A stretch of 64,000 nt of DNA, taken from positions 4,419,535 through 4,483,534 of the forward strand of contig NZ_CP087968.1 of the NCBI RefSeq assembly GCF_024703895.1, given 5' to 3'. The DNA is from Nocardioides sp. B-3 (lineage in GTDB: Bacteria > Actinomycetota > Actinomycetes > Propionibacteriales > Nocardioidaceae). Position 1 is the stretch's first letter; each line of letters begins with the position of its first letter. This document shows, one piece after another, positions 9,983 to 20,345 of the stretch. Below the pieces are notes generated by a model. That model had not been told where the DNA came from. It saw nothing but the letters and a program-made list of their open reading frames with translations, and did no database searches. The position numbers and the translations under genes were made by a program.

Positions 9983-10035
9983 GGTGGCCTCGTTTTCGAC
10001 CGTCGCTATGGCCTCGTTTTCAAGCGTCGCCGACA
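9983..10035. repeat. Right terminal inverted repeat of the IS21 element
   Basis: Its reverse complement begins TGTCGGCGACGCTTGAAAAC and repeats the GGTCGAAAACGAGGCC unit, matching 8488-8540 with few differences. Confidence 0.85.
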
Positions 10036-10121
10036 TGAGCGCTCCCGGACGGCGCATTCGCGCGTGGCTGGTCAAGACCACGGTGCTGTCTGCCCTCTGG
10101 TCACGGTGGGTCGATCCGCGG

Positions 10122-10724
10122 TTAGGTTCGAGGGTTGAGCCGCAACCGGTTCCCTTCGGGGTCTGACAGTTCCTGAGTTTGCTCGACGTCCGCTGCCACT
10201 TGGACGACCCAGCAGGAAGACTTGGAAAGTTCGTAATAGACCCGCGCGAGCGGACGACCGAACACGCCCCTCATAGAATCGCCTGCTCCTCACGGGGTCC
10301 GTCGTCTGCAGGATCCAGCCGCTGATTCGTCCTACCCCGGGGGCGGTCGTGGTGCCGGGGTCGACCACGGACTCGAACAACCCAACAAGCGCGCCCTCGG
10401 GGGTCCCTGATCCACATGAAGCGGCCGTCGGGTACGACGGTGACGCAACTGAGCGCGCTAGCCCCTGCGTTGATTGCGCGAGCGCAGGTCGTTTCCAGAT
10501 CCTCGACGCCGATGTAGATCCGCCAGCCACGGTCTGGCCTCGGCGTGACCGGGCCACCGAAGCCGGCGACCTTCAACCCGTCTGAGTAGGACCGCCGGTA
10601 GCCCGAATCTGCAGGGTTCAGGTCGTAGGTCCAGCCGAGCTGGGTGGCATAGAAGTCGAGGACCTCCGTCGTCGGCGAACCCCCAAGTTCCAGCCAGCAC
10701 GGCGCGCACGTCCGGATCAGCCAT
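10122..10724 (-). CDS. VOC-superfamily (glyoxalase-like) two-domain protein, frameshifted
   Basis: The first beta-alpha-beta module reads SPTTEVLDFYATQLGWTYDL, then KVAGFGGP and the partner strand RGWRIYIGVEDLETTCARA with G-A-S-A-L and PDGRFMWIRDPRG. A second module starts ISGWILQTTDPVRSRRFYEG and ends in ELSDPEGNRLRLNP before a stop at 10122. These are hallmarks of VOC metal-binding enzymes and resistance proteins. Three frame changes are needed, near 10,690, 10,390 and 10,260. The function within the superfamily is not known. Confidence 0.7.
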
Positions 10725-11038
10725 GGATCCGCTCACAATCCGAATGATGCCCGGGCGGTTCGCCTGCACCGTGCGCCTCGATCCCGACCGTGGGGCGCGT
10801 ATCCACCAGACCAGATACCTCGATGAGGATGGCGCCATGGAAGTCGCCGGTGAAGAACTCCGCGAGAGCGCGGCCACCTCAGATCCGCCGAGAATCTCGC
10901 ACCCCATCAAGTCACTCACCAGAGACAACTCACCGGACGCCGAACCTCACCACATCCCTCGCACCTCATGCACTGTCGGACTCGGTTGCCCGGGAGGTGT
11001 CCGGAACGGGCCCACCCCCGTTGCCTATCCGCGACGTG
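10725..11038. other. Gap between the VOC gene and the relaxase, possible oriT neighbourhood
   Basis: No reading frame here looks like a protein. It lies directly 5' of the relaxase, where MobF elements often keep oriT. A short C-rich stretch, GGAACGGGCCCACCCCCGTT, is seen near 11,002-11,021, but I could not identify a nic site. Confidence 0.35.
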
Positions 11039-14000
11039 ATGGGTGTGCACAAGCTGACCGCGGGCGACGGGTATACATACCTGACCCGTCAGGTCGCCGT
11101 GCACGATGCGACGGACCGGGGCCACCGGGGGCTGGCCGATTACTACGCCGAGAAGGGCGAGTCGCCGGGCCGCTGGTGGGGCGCCGGGCTCGCCGCCCCG
11201 GACGTGGAGGTCGGTAGCGAGGTCACCGAGCGGCAGATGCGGAACCTGTTCGGCGAGGGCCGTCACCCCGAGGCAGAGCGACTGGAGAACGCCGCCCCGG
11301 ACGCAGGCAAGAGCGTCAAGCAGGCGAAGAGGGCCACCCAGCTCGGTCGCGTGTTCGCGATCTACCGGGGCAACCAGCCCGAGTTCATCCGGGAGACCGC
11401 CAAGCGCTATATCGCCCACAACCTGCGGCACGGCCACCATTGGAGGACCCCCGTTCCGGCCGAGGTGCGGGCCACGATCCGCACCGACACGGGCAACGAG
11501 ATGTTCGCCCGCGACCACGGTCGGGCCCCGCTCGATGACCGCGAGCGCGGCTCGTTCATGGCCAAGGCAACCCGTCAGCAGACCACTGCGGTGGCCGGCT
11601 ACGACCTCACCTTCACCCCGGTCAAGTCCGTCTCAACGCTCTGGGCACTGGCCGATCGCGACGTCGCCAAGCAGATCGAGGACGCCCACCACTCGGCCGT
11701 CGAAGCCACACTGACGTGGCTGGAGAACGAAGCCCTGTTCACCCGCCGCGGACGCGGCGGCATCCAACAAGTCAAGGCCAAGGGCCTCATCGCGGGCATG
11801 TTCACCCACCGTGACGCCCGCTCCTCCGACCCGCACCTGCACACGCACGTCGCGATCAGCAACAAGGTCCAAGACACCGACGGGCGCTGGCTCGCGGTCG
11901 ACGGACGGGTCATCTACAAGGCCAACGTCACCCTCTCGGAGATGTACAACACCCTCCCGGAGTCCGAGCTCATCGCGCATCTCGGGGTGAAGTTCGAGAA
12001 CCGGCGCCGCGGCATAAACAAGGGCGACAAGCGTCCCGTGCGCGAGATCGTCGGTGTCGATGAGCGTCTGGCCCAGACTGGGTCCAAGCGGCACCGCGCC
12101 ATCGAGGCCCGGCGCCGCGATCTGGCGGCCGCCTTCCGGGCCGAGCACGGCCGACCACCGACCGAAGGTGAGGCCGTCACCCTCGCGGAGAAGGCCCGGG
12201 ACCAGACCCGCCAGGCCAAGCACGCACCCCGCGCCGAGGTCGACCAGCGGGCCGCTTGGCTGGAGGAGGCCACCGCGATCATCGGCAGCGAGCAGGCCGT
12301 CCGGAACATGGTCGAGGACTGCTTCGGGCACCATCCGGACGCCCAGAATGTCACCGACGAGTGGGTCGCCGAGACCGCCCGAGATGTCGTCGAGCGGGTC
12401 GCCGAGGACCGGGCGACGTGGCAGGTCTGGCACCTCCGCGCCGAGGCGCAACGCCAAGCCCGCACCCACGGCGTCCGACTGGCTGACTTCGACGCAGCCG
12501 TCGACCGGGTCGTGGCCATCGCGATCGGCGACCACTCCATCGCGTTCGACGACCCCGACCCGCTCAGCCACGCCACCACCGCGGCAGAGCGGGGCGTGAC
12601 GATCCCCGCTCCCCTACAGCGCACCGAGACCGGGGCCGAAGGCGAGGAGATCGTCAGCGTCTACTGCCTCGCCGGAGCCCGCCAGTACACCTCCCAAGCC
12701 GTCATCGACGCCGAAAGACGCATTATCGAGTCCGCCCGCCACACGGGAGGCCGCACCATCAGCGCGGTCCGTGTCGGTATCGCGATCGCCGAGGCCTCCG
12801 CCAACGAACTCCACCTCAACGCCGCCCAGCAGTCCCTAGTCCGCGAGATGGCCACCAGCGGCCGCGCCGTCCAGCTCGCCCTCGCGCCCCGCCGGAACCG
12901 GCAAGACCACCGCCATGCAGGTACTCACCCGCGCCTCGGCAGGACTCCGGCGGCACCGTCATCGGGCTCGCGCCGTCCGCCGTCGCAGCGCAAGAACTCG
13001 GGGCCTCCATCAACCCCGAGAACAGCGCCGGCGCCGGAGCGACAGCCAAAAACTTGGGCATGGCCCTGCTCCGCGGACCTTGGCGCCCGGGGCGAAAGCA
13101 GGTCCGCACCGACACCCCGGCCAAGCTCGTGTGGCACGCCCAGAACGGCAACCCACCCGCGTGGATGGAAAAGATCAACCCCACGACCCTCGTCCTCATC
13201 GACGAGGCAGGCATGGCCGCCACCACCGATCTCGCCGCCGCGATCGACTACATCACCTCCCGCGGCGCCCAAGTACGGCTGATCGGTGACGACCGACAGC
13301 TCGCGTCCGTCGCTGCCGGGGGCGTGCTTCGCGACATCGCCCACCAGATCGGCGCCGTCACCCTCAGCGAGGTGCACCGCTTCCGCAACCGTGATGGCAG
13401 CATCAACCGCGCAGAAGCAGCCGCCACCCTCGCCCTCCGCGAAGGCGACGCGTCCGCGATCGCGTTCTACGCCGACCGGGGCCGCATCCACGTCGGCGAC
13501 CTCGGCGCCTGCGCCGACCGGGCCTACGCCGCCCGGGCAGCCGATGTGGCAGCCGACCGCGCCAGTAGCGATAGCGACTCAATCCTGATCGCACCCACCC
13601 GCGACCTCGTCGCCGAACTCAACACCCGGGCCCGCAACGACCGCATCGCCGGCCTCGACGAGAAGCAGATTGGGCGCGCAACTACGCTGGCCGACGGCAC
13701 GAGGGGTCTCCGCAGGTGACCGGATCATCACCCGCGAGAACGACCGCCGCCTACGCATCAGCCGCACCAACTGGGTCAAGAACGGCGATCGGTGGCAGGT
13801 CAGATCCGTCAACGTCGACGGCTCCCTGTCCGTGGTCCACGACCAGCTCGGCAAGACCCTCACCTTGCCCGCCGACTACGTCGCCAAGACGGTCCAGCTC
13901 GGCTACGCCACCACCGTCCACGGCGCCCGGGGCATCACCGCAGGCACCTGTCACGTCGTCCTCACCGGTGACGAGGACCGTAACCTGCTCTACGTCGCGC

Positions 14001-16982
14001 TCTCCCGCGGCAAGTTCGCCAACCACCTCTATCTCAACGTCGCCTCCGACGGCGACCCGCACAACCTGATCCGGCCCGAGGCGCTCATCCCGCCGACTGC
14101 GCTCGATCGGATCGCCGACATGCTGCGCCGCGAGGGCTCGCCGGTCTCGGCGACCACCACGTTGCGCGAGCAGACCAACCCGCACCGGCTGCTCGGCGAC
14201 GTGGCCGCCCGCTATCACGACGCCGTCACGGCTGGGGCCGAGCACGTCATCGGCCCCGTCGGTATGGACAAGATCGACGCGCACGCCGAAGCACTCCTAA
14301 CCGGTCTGACAGCCGCGCCCGCGTGGCCGACGCTGCGCTCCCACCTCGCGCTCGTCGCCCCGGATGAGTACAGCCCCTTGAAGATGCTCACCGCGGCCGT
14401 AGGTGTCGGTTCGCTGGCCGACGCACGCGACCCCGCCGCGGTCCTCGATGCCCGTATCGACGACCTCCTTGATGAAGGGAGCGCAGGGATCACCCCTGCC
14501 CCGCTGCACGGGTCGAACACTCCCCCGCCGGGCGGCCCGCTGCCCCGGCTGCCCGGCATCCCCGCCCGGTTGGCCGAGGCCCACGACTGGGGTCCGTTCG
14601 CGGCCACCTACCACGGGCTCGTGCGTGAGCAGGTCGACGCCGTCCGCGAGCAGGCTCGGGGGTGGACCGGAGCCACCGCACCGGTATGGGCACAACCCTT
14701 CCTCGAGGACCGGGACAAGATCACCGGCGCCGATCTCTTGTGTGATCTCGCTGTGTGGCGGGCGGTCGCCGGGACCGACGACACCGACTTGCGCCCCACT
14801 GGCGATCGCACCATCGGCGCGCCCGGCGCCCACCAGACCAAGCTGAACCGAGCCGTCCGCAACGCACGTCCCGCCTACCCCTTCTCCCAACGCACTGGTA
14901 CCGGGCGCTGCCCGAGACCGTCCGCACCGACCCGTGGATCACCCCGTTGTGCCAACGACTGGCCCGCCTCGAGCGCGCCGGGCTGCCAGTGACCGACTAC
15001 ATCAAGCAAGCACTCGCCACCGACCCCTCCCTCCCGCCCAGCCATACCGACACGAACCCCGGCACCGCCTCCACCACAGTCACCGCCGCGCGGCCTGCTG
15101 CCCGACGAGCAGCAGGCCGCGGCACTGTGGTGGCGCCTCGTTCCGCACCCGGGGCCAGCAGCACTCGGCGCCGACGAGCAATCGGCGAACCTGCTGCAGC
15201 CCACCTGCGCACCGGACTGGCCGAGCTCGTCGGCACCACAAAGGCCGACTACCTCCAAACGGCGCCAGCTCGGCCCGCCCTCGTCGCGGCCGTCGACGCA
15301 GGCAGCGAACACCACGGCTGGAGCCCCAAGGACATCCTCTCCAGCGCACTCGTCGGCATCCCCCGGGACGGGTCGCTCACAGGCATCGAGGTCGCCGACG
15401 CACTCGTGCTGCGCATCGCCCTGCTCACCGCCCAAGCCACGTCGTACGGCGACGTCGACACTCCCCGCACCCGGGTCTGCTTCCGCCCGACGACGCCGAC
15501 GACTTCATGAACGCGTTCTACCGCGACCACGCCGACGTGCCCATCGCCCACTCTCCCACCGCGGCCGAGTACGCCGACCTCAACACTGCGCTGGCCGATC
15601 AGGAGCCGCCCATGAACGAGCACGGCCCGGCCTCGTACGACGACGTGGCGGCCGCCGACCACCTATACGTCGAGGACCCGTACGCGCCACTGCTCTGGCA
15701 GCAGATAGTCGAGGTCACTGCCGAGAATGCCTTCACCGATCCCAACCAGATACCAGCCGAACGGATCCACGAGCTCAACCAGCAGGCCTTGGCCTACTTC
15801 GAGTCCTGCTACCCGCGGTCCCGGGCGCCGGGCTACCTGCGCGAACGCACGGGAACCGACCTCGCCGACCACCCCCACTACTCAGCCGGCTACGCGCCCG
15901 GCGGTGGCCACAGCCTGATCCGCCACCTCACCGACCGGGGCGCCACCCATGTCGAGCTCGAACAGGCCGGCCTCGTCTCGGCGCGGGAACGTAACGACGG
16001 CACGAAGCACTTCCGCGACTTCTTCCGCGACCGGCTCATCATGCCCATCCGCGACCCGCACGACCCCGCCGGAGAGACGATCCTCGGCTTCCTCGGGCGT
16101 CGCAACCCGACCAAGACCGACAACGACTACGCAGGACCGAAATACCTCAACACTCGCACCACGCCCGTCTTCACCAAGGGCGCGGCACTGTTCAGGTATG
16201 CCGAAGCCCGCGACCTCCTCGCGGACGGCGCCCTCCCGGTCATCGTCGAAGGCCCCATGGACGCCCCGGCCATCACCCCGGGCAGCCATGGCACCGCAAT
16301 CGGGATCGCCCCGATGGGAACCTCGCTCACCGTCAACCAGATCAAGCTGCTGCGCGGCACGGTCGACACCGTGGACGGTCGCGACCGCCTCGCCGTCGTC
16401 ACGGACTCCGACCCCGCCGGTTGGACAGCGGCACAGAAGGCCTTCTGGCACCTGACCGCCGCCGATCTCGACCCCACCCACCTCGAACTGCCCGAGGGAC
16501 TGGACCCAGCCGACCTGTTCGAGACCCGGGGCGCCGACGCCATCACCGCAGCGATCGAGACCCGAGTCCCCCTCGGCGACGCGATGATCGACCATTTGCT
16601 CCGCACCTCTGGCCCCCGGTCCGACACCGACGTGCGGCAAGAGCTCATCGATCAGATCGCGCGAGTCCTCGGTGTCCGCGGGCCGGAGGTCTGGCTCGAG
16701 GCCACCGCACGACTAGGCAACCTGCTCCACCTCGCATCCGGCATCCTCGAACACCAGACCGTCACCGAGAGCATGGCGCGTGACCGCAACCGCGCGGCCT
16801 ACGCCGAAGCGCGCATCGACGACATCAACGACGAAGCCCGCAAGCAGACAACCAAGCGCGCTCCCCAATCCAGACGCCGGGCCACCGAGCAACGGCTCGG
16901 TGCCAGCAGCGCGGCCACCACTCGTCCCGAGCAAGGTGTCCGGCCGTCTGCAGGACCCGACATGGCCGGGCCATCACTCTGA
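11039..16982 (+). CDS. MobF relaxase-helicase with C-terminal Toprim domain (several frameshifts)
   Basis: This very large conjugative relaxase would have about 1,980 residues once frames are joined. The N-terminus KLTAGDGYTYLTRQVA and the metal motif DPHLHTHVAISNK mark the TrwC/TraI-type nicking domain. A SF1 RecD/TraA-like helicase follows: Walker A is read as APAGTGKTTAMQ across a frame change at 12,890, Walker B as LVLIDEAGM, then GDDRQLASV and VHGARG. The C-terminal part has Toprim features: LPVIVEGPMDAPAI, then VVTDSDPAG, then EGLDPADLF. Frame changes lie near 12,890, 12,945, 13,700, 14,885, 15,100, 15,200 and 15,480. The ATG at 11039 follows an in-frame GTG at 11036. It would nick oriT and unwind the transferred strand. 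Confidence 0.85.
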
Positions 16983-17151
16983 CGAAGGACGTTCAGATCC
17001 CTTCCAGCGCACCCCCGGGCTCCGCTCCGAGTCCCGGGCGATCTGGTGCGAAGCTTCGTCAGGAAGAAGTTTGAGTGCCCCCCGGGGTCGTACAAATCTG
17101 GCTTTGGCTGTTCCTCAATCTCCTCGCGACCCCGTGGGTTGGTGCGGCAAG

Positions 17152-18045
17152 ATGCGCGGCGTGGGCGACTCGGAACCGACCCGGATCAGTTGGGAGGAAG
17201 CGTCCCGTCTGACCGGGATCCCGGTGCCCACGATCGACTACGCGACCCGGGTCGGGCGCATCGCACGGCGGCCCGCGCGCGGCACCCTGCCGTCCTTGGA
17301 CCGCGAGTCCGTTCTGGCGTGGGCAGAGTGGCAGCGCGAGCTGGCTGCACAGCGGCAGGCGCGACAACGAGAACGTCAGGACGCCACTGCGGCGGGACGT
17401 CGACTCGCCGCCGCGTCACGTCCCGAGGACTTACTGCTGGGCCCGCCGGTCGGCGGCCCATGGATGAGCCTCCCGGCGGCCGCCAAACGGCTGGACGTCG
17501 GCGTCGCGACCATCCGCCGCTGGCTGGATGACGAACGACTCGACGGTGCACAGCGCTCCGAGCGCTGGGTGACCAAAGCATCGGTCGAACGGCTCGACGT
17601 GGAGCGACGAACGGACGCCGCCGCGTGGGTCAGCTTGAAGGAGGCACGCCAGATCGTCGCGTGCTCCGATCTGGTGATCGCGCACCTTGTTGACGAGGGG
17701 CTGATCGTGCAGCGACCGGGTCACCGGGGTCAGCCGTCGATCAGCCGCGAGTCCGCCGAGGCTGCGGCTCGGGTTCTGGCCCAGAGACGCAAGCAGGTCA
17801 CTGAGCACCGGCGACAACGCGAGGCGCTACGCGGCCGGAACAAGCCGCCGGACAACGGCACGGTGTGGCTGTCGGTGAAGACCACCGCGCTCCTGCTGGG
17901 GCTATCCGAGAGCGGGACGACGCTGCGTATCCGTTCGGGGACCTTGCCGGCGACGCGGTGCGGCCGGAGGTGGTGGGTGCGCCGCGAGGACGCGGAGCAG
18001 GCTGCAGCAGCAAAGGCGTTTGAGCTGCGGCGTGAGGATCAATGA
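17152..18045 (+). CDS. Protein of four tandem HTH (excisionase/MerR-like) units
   Basis: The roughly 298-residue product contains four copies of one small winged-HTH layout. They start SWEEASRLTGIPVPTIDYAT, SLPAAAKRLDVGVATIRRWL, SLKEARQIVACSDLVIAHLV and SVKTTALLLGLSESGTTLRI, each followed by a strand pair that ends in V-x-x-E/K/R. Arg- and Gln-rich helices link the units. The ATG at 17152 is the first in-frame start after the relaxase; a GTG lies nine bases on. Such domains bind DNA in excisionases and plasmid regulators; placed just after the relaxase it may regulate transfer or act as a directionality factor. The target is unknown. Confidence 0.7.
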   Translation: MRGVGDSEPTRISWEEASRLTGIPVPTIDYATRVGRIARRPARGTLPSLDRESVLAWAEWQRELAAQRQARQRERQDATAAGRRLAAASRPEDLLLGPPVGGPWMSLPAAAKRLDVGVATIRRWLDDERLDGAQRSERWVTKASVERLDVERRTDAAAWVSLKEARQIVACSDLVIAHLVDEGLIVQRPGHRGQPSISRESAEAAARVLAQRRKQVTEHRRQREALRGRNKPPDNGTVWLSVKTTALLLGLSESGTTLRIRSGTLPATRCGRRWWVRREDAEQAAAAKAFELRREDQ

Positions 18046-18104
18046 GGTCGTGTCGCAAGAGCCGGCCTGCACAGTCGGCGCGCCTCCTGCGGGACACTCG
18101 ACGC

Positions 18105-18918
18105 ATGGCCGACCTCGGATACGACGCCGATTTCCTCGAGACCCCCCTCGCCCCGCCACAAGCGCCCGACAGCGGTACAGAGCCCGACGCCGTGGGCGTG
18201 GAGCTTGACTACATGCACTTCACCCTCCGCGTGCACCCCACCCGCCGCCTCGCATCATGGGTCGCCCGGAACATCGACGGGCTCCGGCTCTTCCCCAGCG
18301 ACAGCATCAGCCGATCGGGCGAAAACTTCCGCGCCGACCCCCGCATCCCCACCACGACACAAACCCTCAACGACGCCTACCAGGGACAACCACCTCGACC
18401 GCGGCCACATCGCCCGGCGATCAGACCTCCTCTGGGGAACCCTCGACGAGGCGCGAACCGCAAACTCTGACTCGTTCTTCTTCACCAACATCACCCCGCA
18501 GATCGACGACTTCAACCAGTCGAGTCGGGGCGGCAGCTGGGGCATGCTGGAAAACGCCGTCCTCGCCCAAGAGGGGTTGGAGGACCGACGACTCACCCTG
18601 TTCGCGGGACCCGTGCTCCGCGACGACGACCCCACCTACCGCAACATCGTCCAGCTGCCACGCGAGCACTGGAAGGTTGTGGCCTACCGGATGGACGGCC
18701 AGCTGCGATTCAAATGCTTCGTCCTGTCCCGGGACCTCGACCGCATCGACGAGCGGGCCTTCCTCGACGGCTTCGACGCCTACCTCGTGTCGCTGGACTT
18801 CCTCGAAGATCGCACCGGGCTCACGTTCCCGAGCCTGCGTGAGAACACATCGCCCCTCGAACTGCGACAGCAGGACAGGCCGGTCCCGGTCACGGACGCC
18901 GAGCACGTGGACTGGTAA
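18105..18918 (+). CDS. DNA/RNA non-specific endonuclease (NUC1, beta-beta-alpha-metal type)
   Basis: The catalytic box NNHLDRGHIARRSDLLWG has the DRGH motif whose His is the general base. It is followed by FFFTNITPQIDDFNQSSRGG with the metal-binding Asn, and by LTLFAGPVL and WKVVAYR, as in the Serratia nuclease/EndoG family. One frameshift near 18,386 lies just before the box. There is no signal peptide, so it probably acts inside the cell, perhaps as a defence or transfer-related nuclease. A bound inhibitor would be expected, but none is obvious next door. Confidence 0.8.
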
Positions 18919-19030
18919 ACGGGGAGCCAGATACGGCAACCACGGCGCCAATAGGGCGAATTGACGCATGAGCGCGTCGCTTCGGTGAACTCTTCAACCA
19001 TGGTTGTGCAGGCTGTCCGACTGCAGTACA

Positions 19031-19434
19031 CCGGGAAGAGATGGTCAGTCTTGCCGACGAGCTCTCGGCTTCGATGGTTGCGAACGCCGCCGTCGCCGGC
19101 ATCGGCGTCGGGTGCAGAGCGCGTGGGAGAGCCTGCACAAGGGATCCTTCTTTAAGGACCCATCTATCGCCTTCGGTCGAGGCGAGATGGAGGGCATCCT
19201 GCGGCAACTGACCATGAGCTTCGCGCCCGGTCCGGGCGGCAGAACCGTGGACTTCGAACGACTTAGTGACGGCCAGAAGTCTCTGCTAGGGCACAGGACT
19301 TCGACACGACCGCGCAGCTCGAGGCCGAGGGTTGGACCGTCATGCGTGTCTGGGCGCACCACGACCCGGCACAGGCTGCGAAAGACATCGCCGCAATCGT
19401 AAGGACGCGTCGTTGCCGTCGGCGTGGCGCATAG
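19031..19434 (+). pseudogene. Fused remnant: AAA-type ATPase fragment joined to a Vsr C-terminal fragment
   Basis: The first part contains EEMVSLADELSASMVANAAV and, in the next frame, AWESLHKGSFFKDPSIAFGR, then FERLSDGQKSLL, an ABC/AAA-ATPase signature as in SMC/OLD-like proteins. After 19,290 the frame becomes AQDFDTTAQLEAEGWTVMRV followed by WAHHDPAQAAKDIA, the Vsr C-terminal helix and strand. It closely parallels the intact Vsr at 54,163. Both pieces are incomplete, so this is a deletion relic beside a methylase cluster. Confidence 0.65.
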
Positions 19435-19448
19435 GGCCGCCTATTGGT

Positions 19449-20342
19449 TCAGGCGGGGGCGTCCATCCAGCGGTACATGTCTGAGTAGGCCCGCAACTTC
19501 TCCTCGGGAATGCCGGCGAACGACGTGACCTTCCCGGGAAGCTTCGAGTTGAGCGCCTGTCGTTCACGCGGAGTCAGGACCGGGACCGTGGCCTGCAGCG
19601 CCTTCTCGTCGATACTCACCTCGGGCATCTGGTCGAAGCGGCACAACTTGAGTTTGTCGTGGATGTCGGGGTGATCGATGATTCCCACGATTGTCTGCAT
19701 CCGGGACCCATCCCGGTACTGGATGTTGAGGATCTGCTGCCACGACAGGTCGCCTCCGCGATCAGCGAGGGCCTTAGTGATCGTCTGGGTTGCGATCTGT
19801 CGTTGCACTCCAGCGAGACCCCACTCACCGAGACGAGCTCCAGTCGTTCCAAGCGGTACGAGTTCGCTACCGACGGCCTTTTCAAGGTCGGTCACGCGCT
19901 CATTCTCGTCCTCGTTCGGGTCGCAGTTGAAAGTGAGAGCGAGCACGCTTCCGGGCTGAAGCACCAGTGACACGGTTTGGCAGTCGTCCAGTTCGGACTT
20001 GCGAAGCCGGCTGGTGTAGTCGAGCCAGACGATTGCCTTGTCTTTCCAGTCAAGGCCCGGTAAAAGCGTTCCCGAAGTTCCCTCCAAGATCTTGATGCCG
20101 TTGTACGGACGGTTGTAGTGGCAGCGGGCGATGATCTTGGACTCGCTCTCGATGCTGGTCATCTTCTTAATGCCGAGCTGACGATGGACCGGGTCGAAGT
20201 CGACGAACTGGATCGAGCCGAAGCCCACGTAGCTGTACGAGGGCAGAGGTGCGAACGCCTGCAGCCTTTGAAGGGCGCTCATCATGATGCGGCGCGCAAC
20301 GGCCTTCGAGGGGCGCTCGCGGTAGTCAAGTAAGTCGGCCAC
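19449..20342 (-). CDS. Rossmann methyltransferase-like protein, partner of the GHKL ATPase
   Basis: The 297-residue frame is intact. A SAM-type Rossmann layout is suggested by YSYVGFGSIQFVDFDPVHRQ followed by K-M-T-S-I-E (motifs I and II) and by AIVWLDYTSRL (motif IV). The protein begins DYRERPSKAVARRIMM. I recall similar proteins annotated as putative O-methyltransferases in defence islands, always near an ATPase, but cannot give a specific name. It starts three bases after the ATPase stop, so the two are surely one operon. Catalytic activity is not proven; it may act as a sensor or a DNA-binding module. Confidence 0.6.
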   Translation of the reverse strand: MADLLDYRERPSKAVARRIMMSALQRLQAFAPLPSYSYVGFGSIQFVDFDPVHRQLGIKKMTSIESESKIIARCHYNRPYNGIKILEGTSGTLLPGLDWKDKAIVWLDYTSRLRKSELDDCQTVSLVLQPGSVLALTFNCDPNEDENERVTDLEKAVGSELVPLGTTGARLGEWGLAGVQRQIATQTITKALADRGGDLSWQQILNIQYRDGSRMQTIVGIIDHPDIHDKLKLCRFDQMPEVSIDEKALQATVPVLTPRERQALNSKLPGKVTSFAGIPEEKLRAYSDMYRWMDAPA

Positions 20343-20345
20343 GGG

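Larger units (their letters stand above)
8488..10035 (-). mobile_element. IS21-family insertion sequence, internally deleted
   Basis: The ends match closely over 53 bases in inverted orientation (8488-8540 and 9983-10035), start TGTCGG and contain a repeated GAAAAYGRGGCC unit, as in IS21 multiple end repeats. It carries istA and istB on the minus strand. It is only 1,548 bases long, shorter than a usual element of over 2 kb, because both genes have lost internal parts. I saw no clear target-site duplication. Confidence 0.85.

Noticed and set aside
10725..11038. oriT with a defined nic site
   Set aside because: The position is right, but no conserved nic sequence or clear inverted repeat could be shown.
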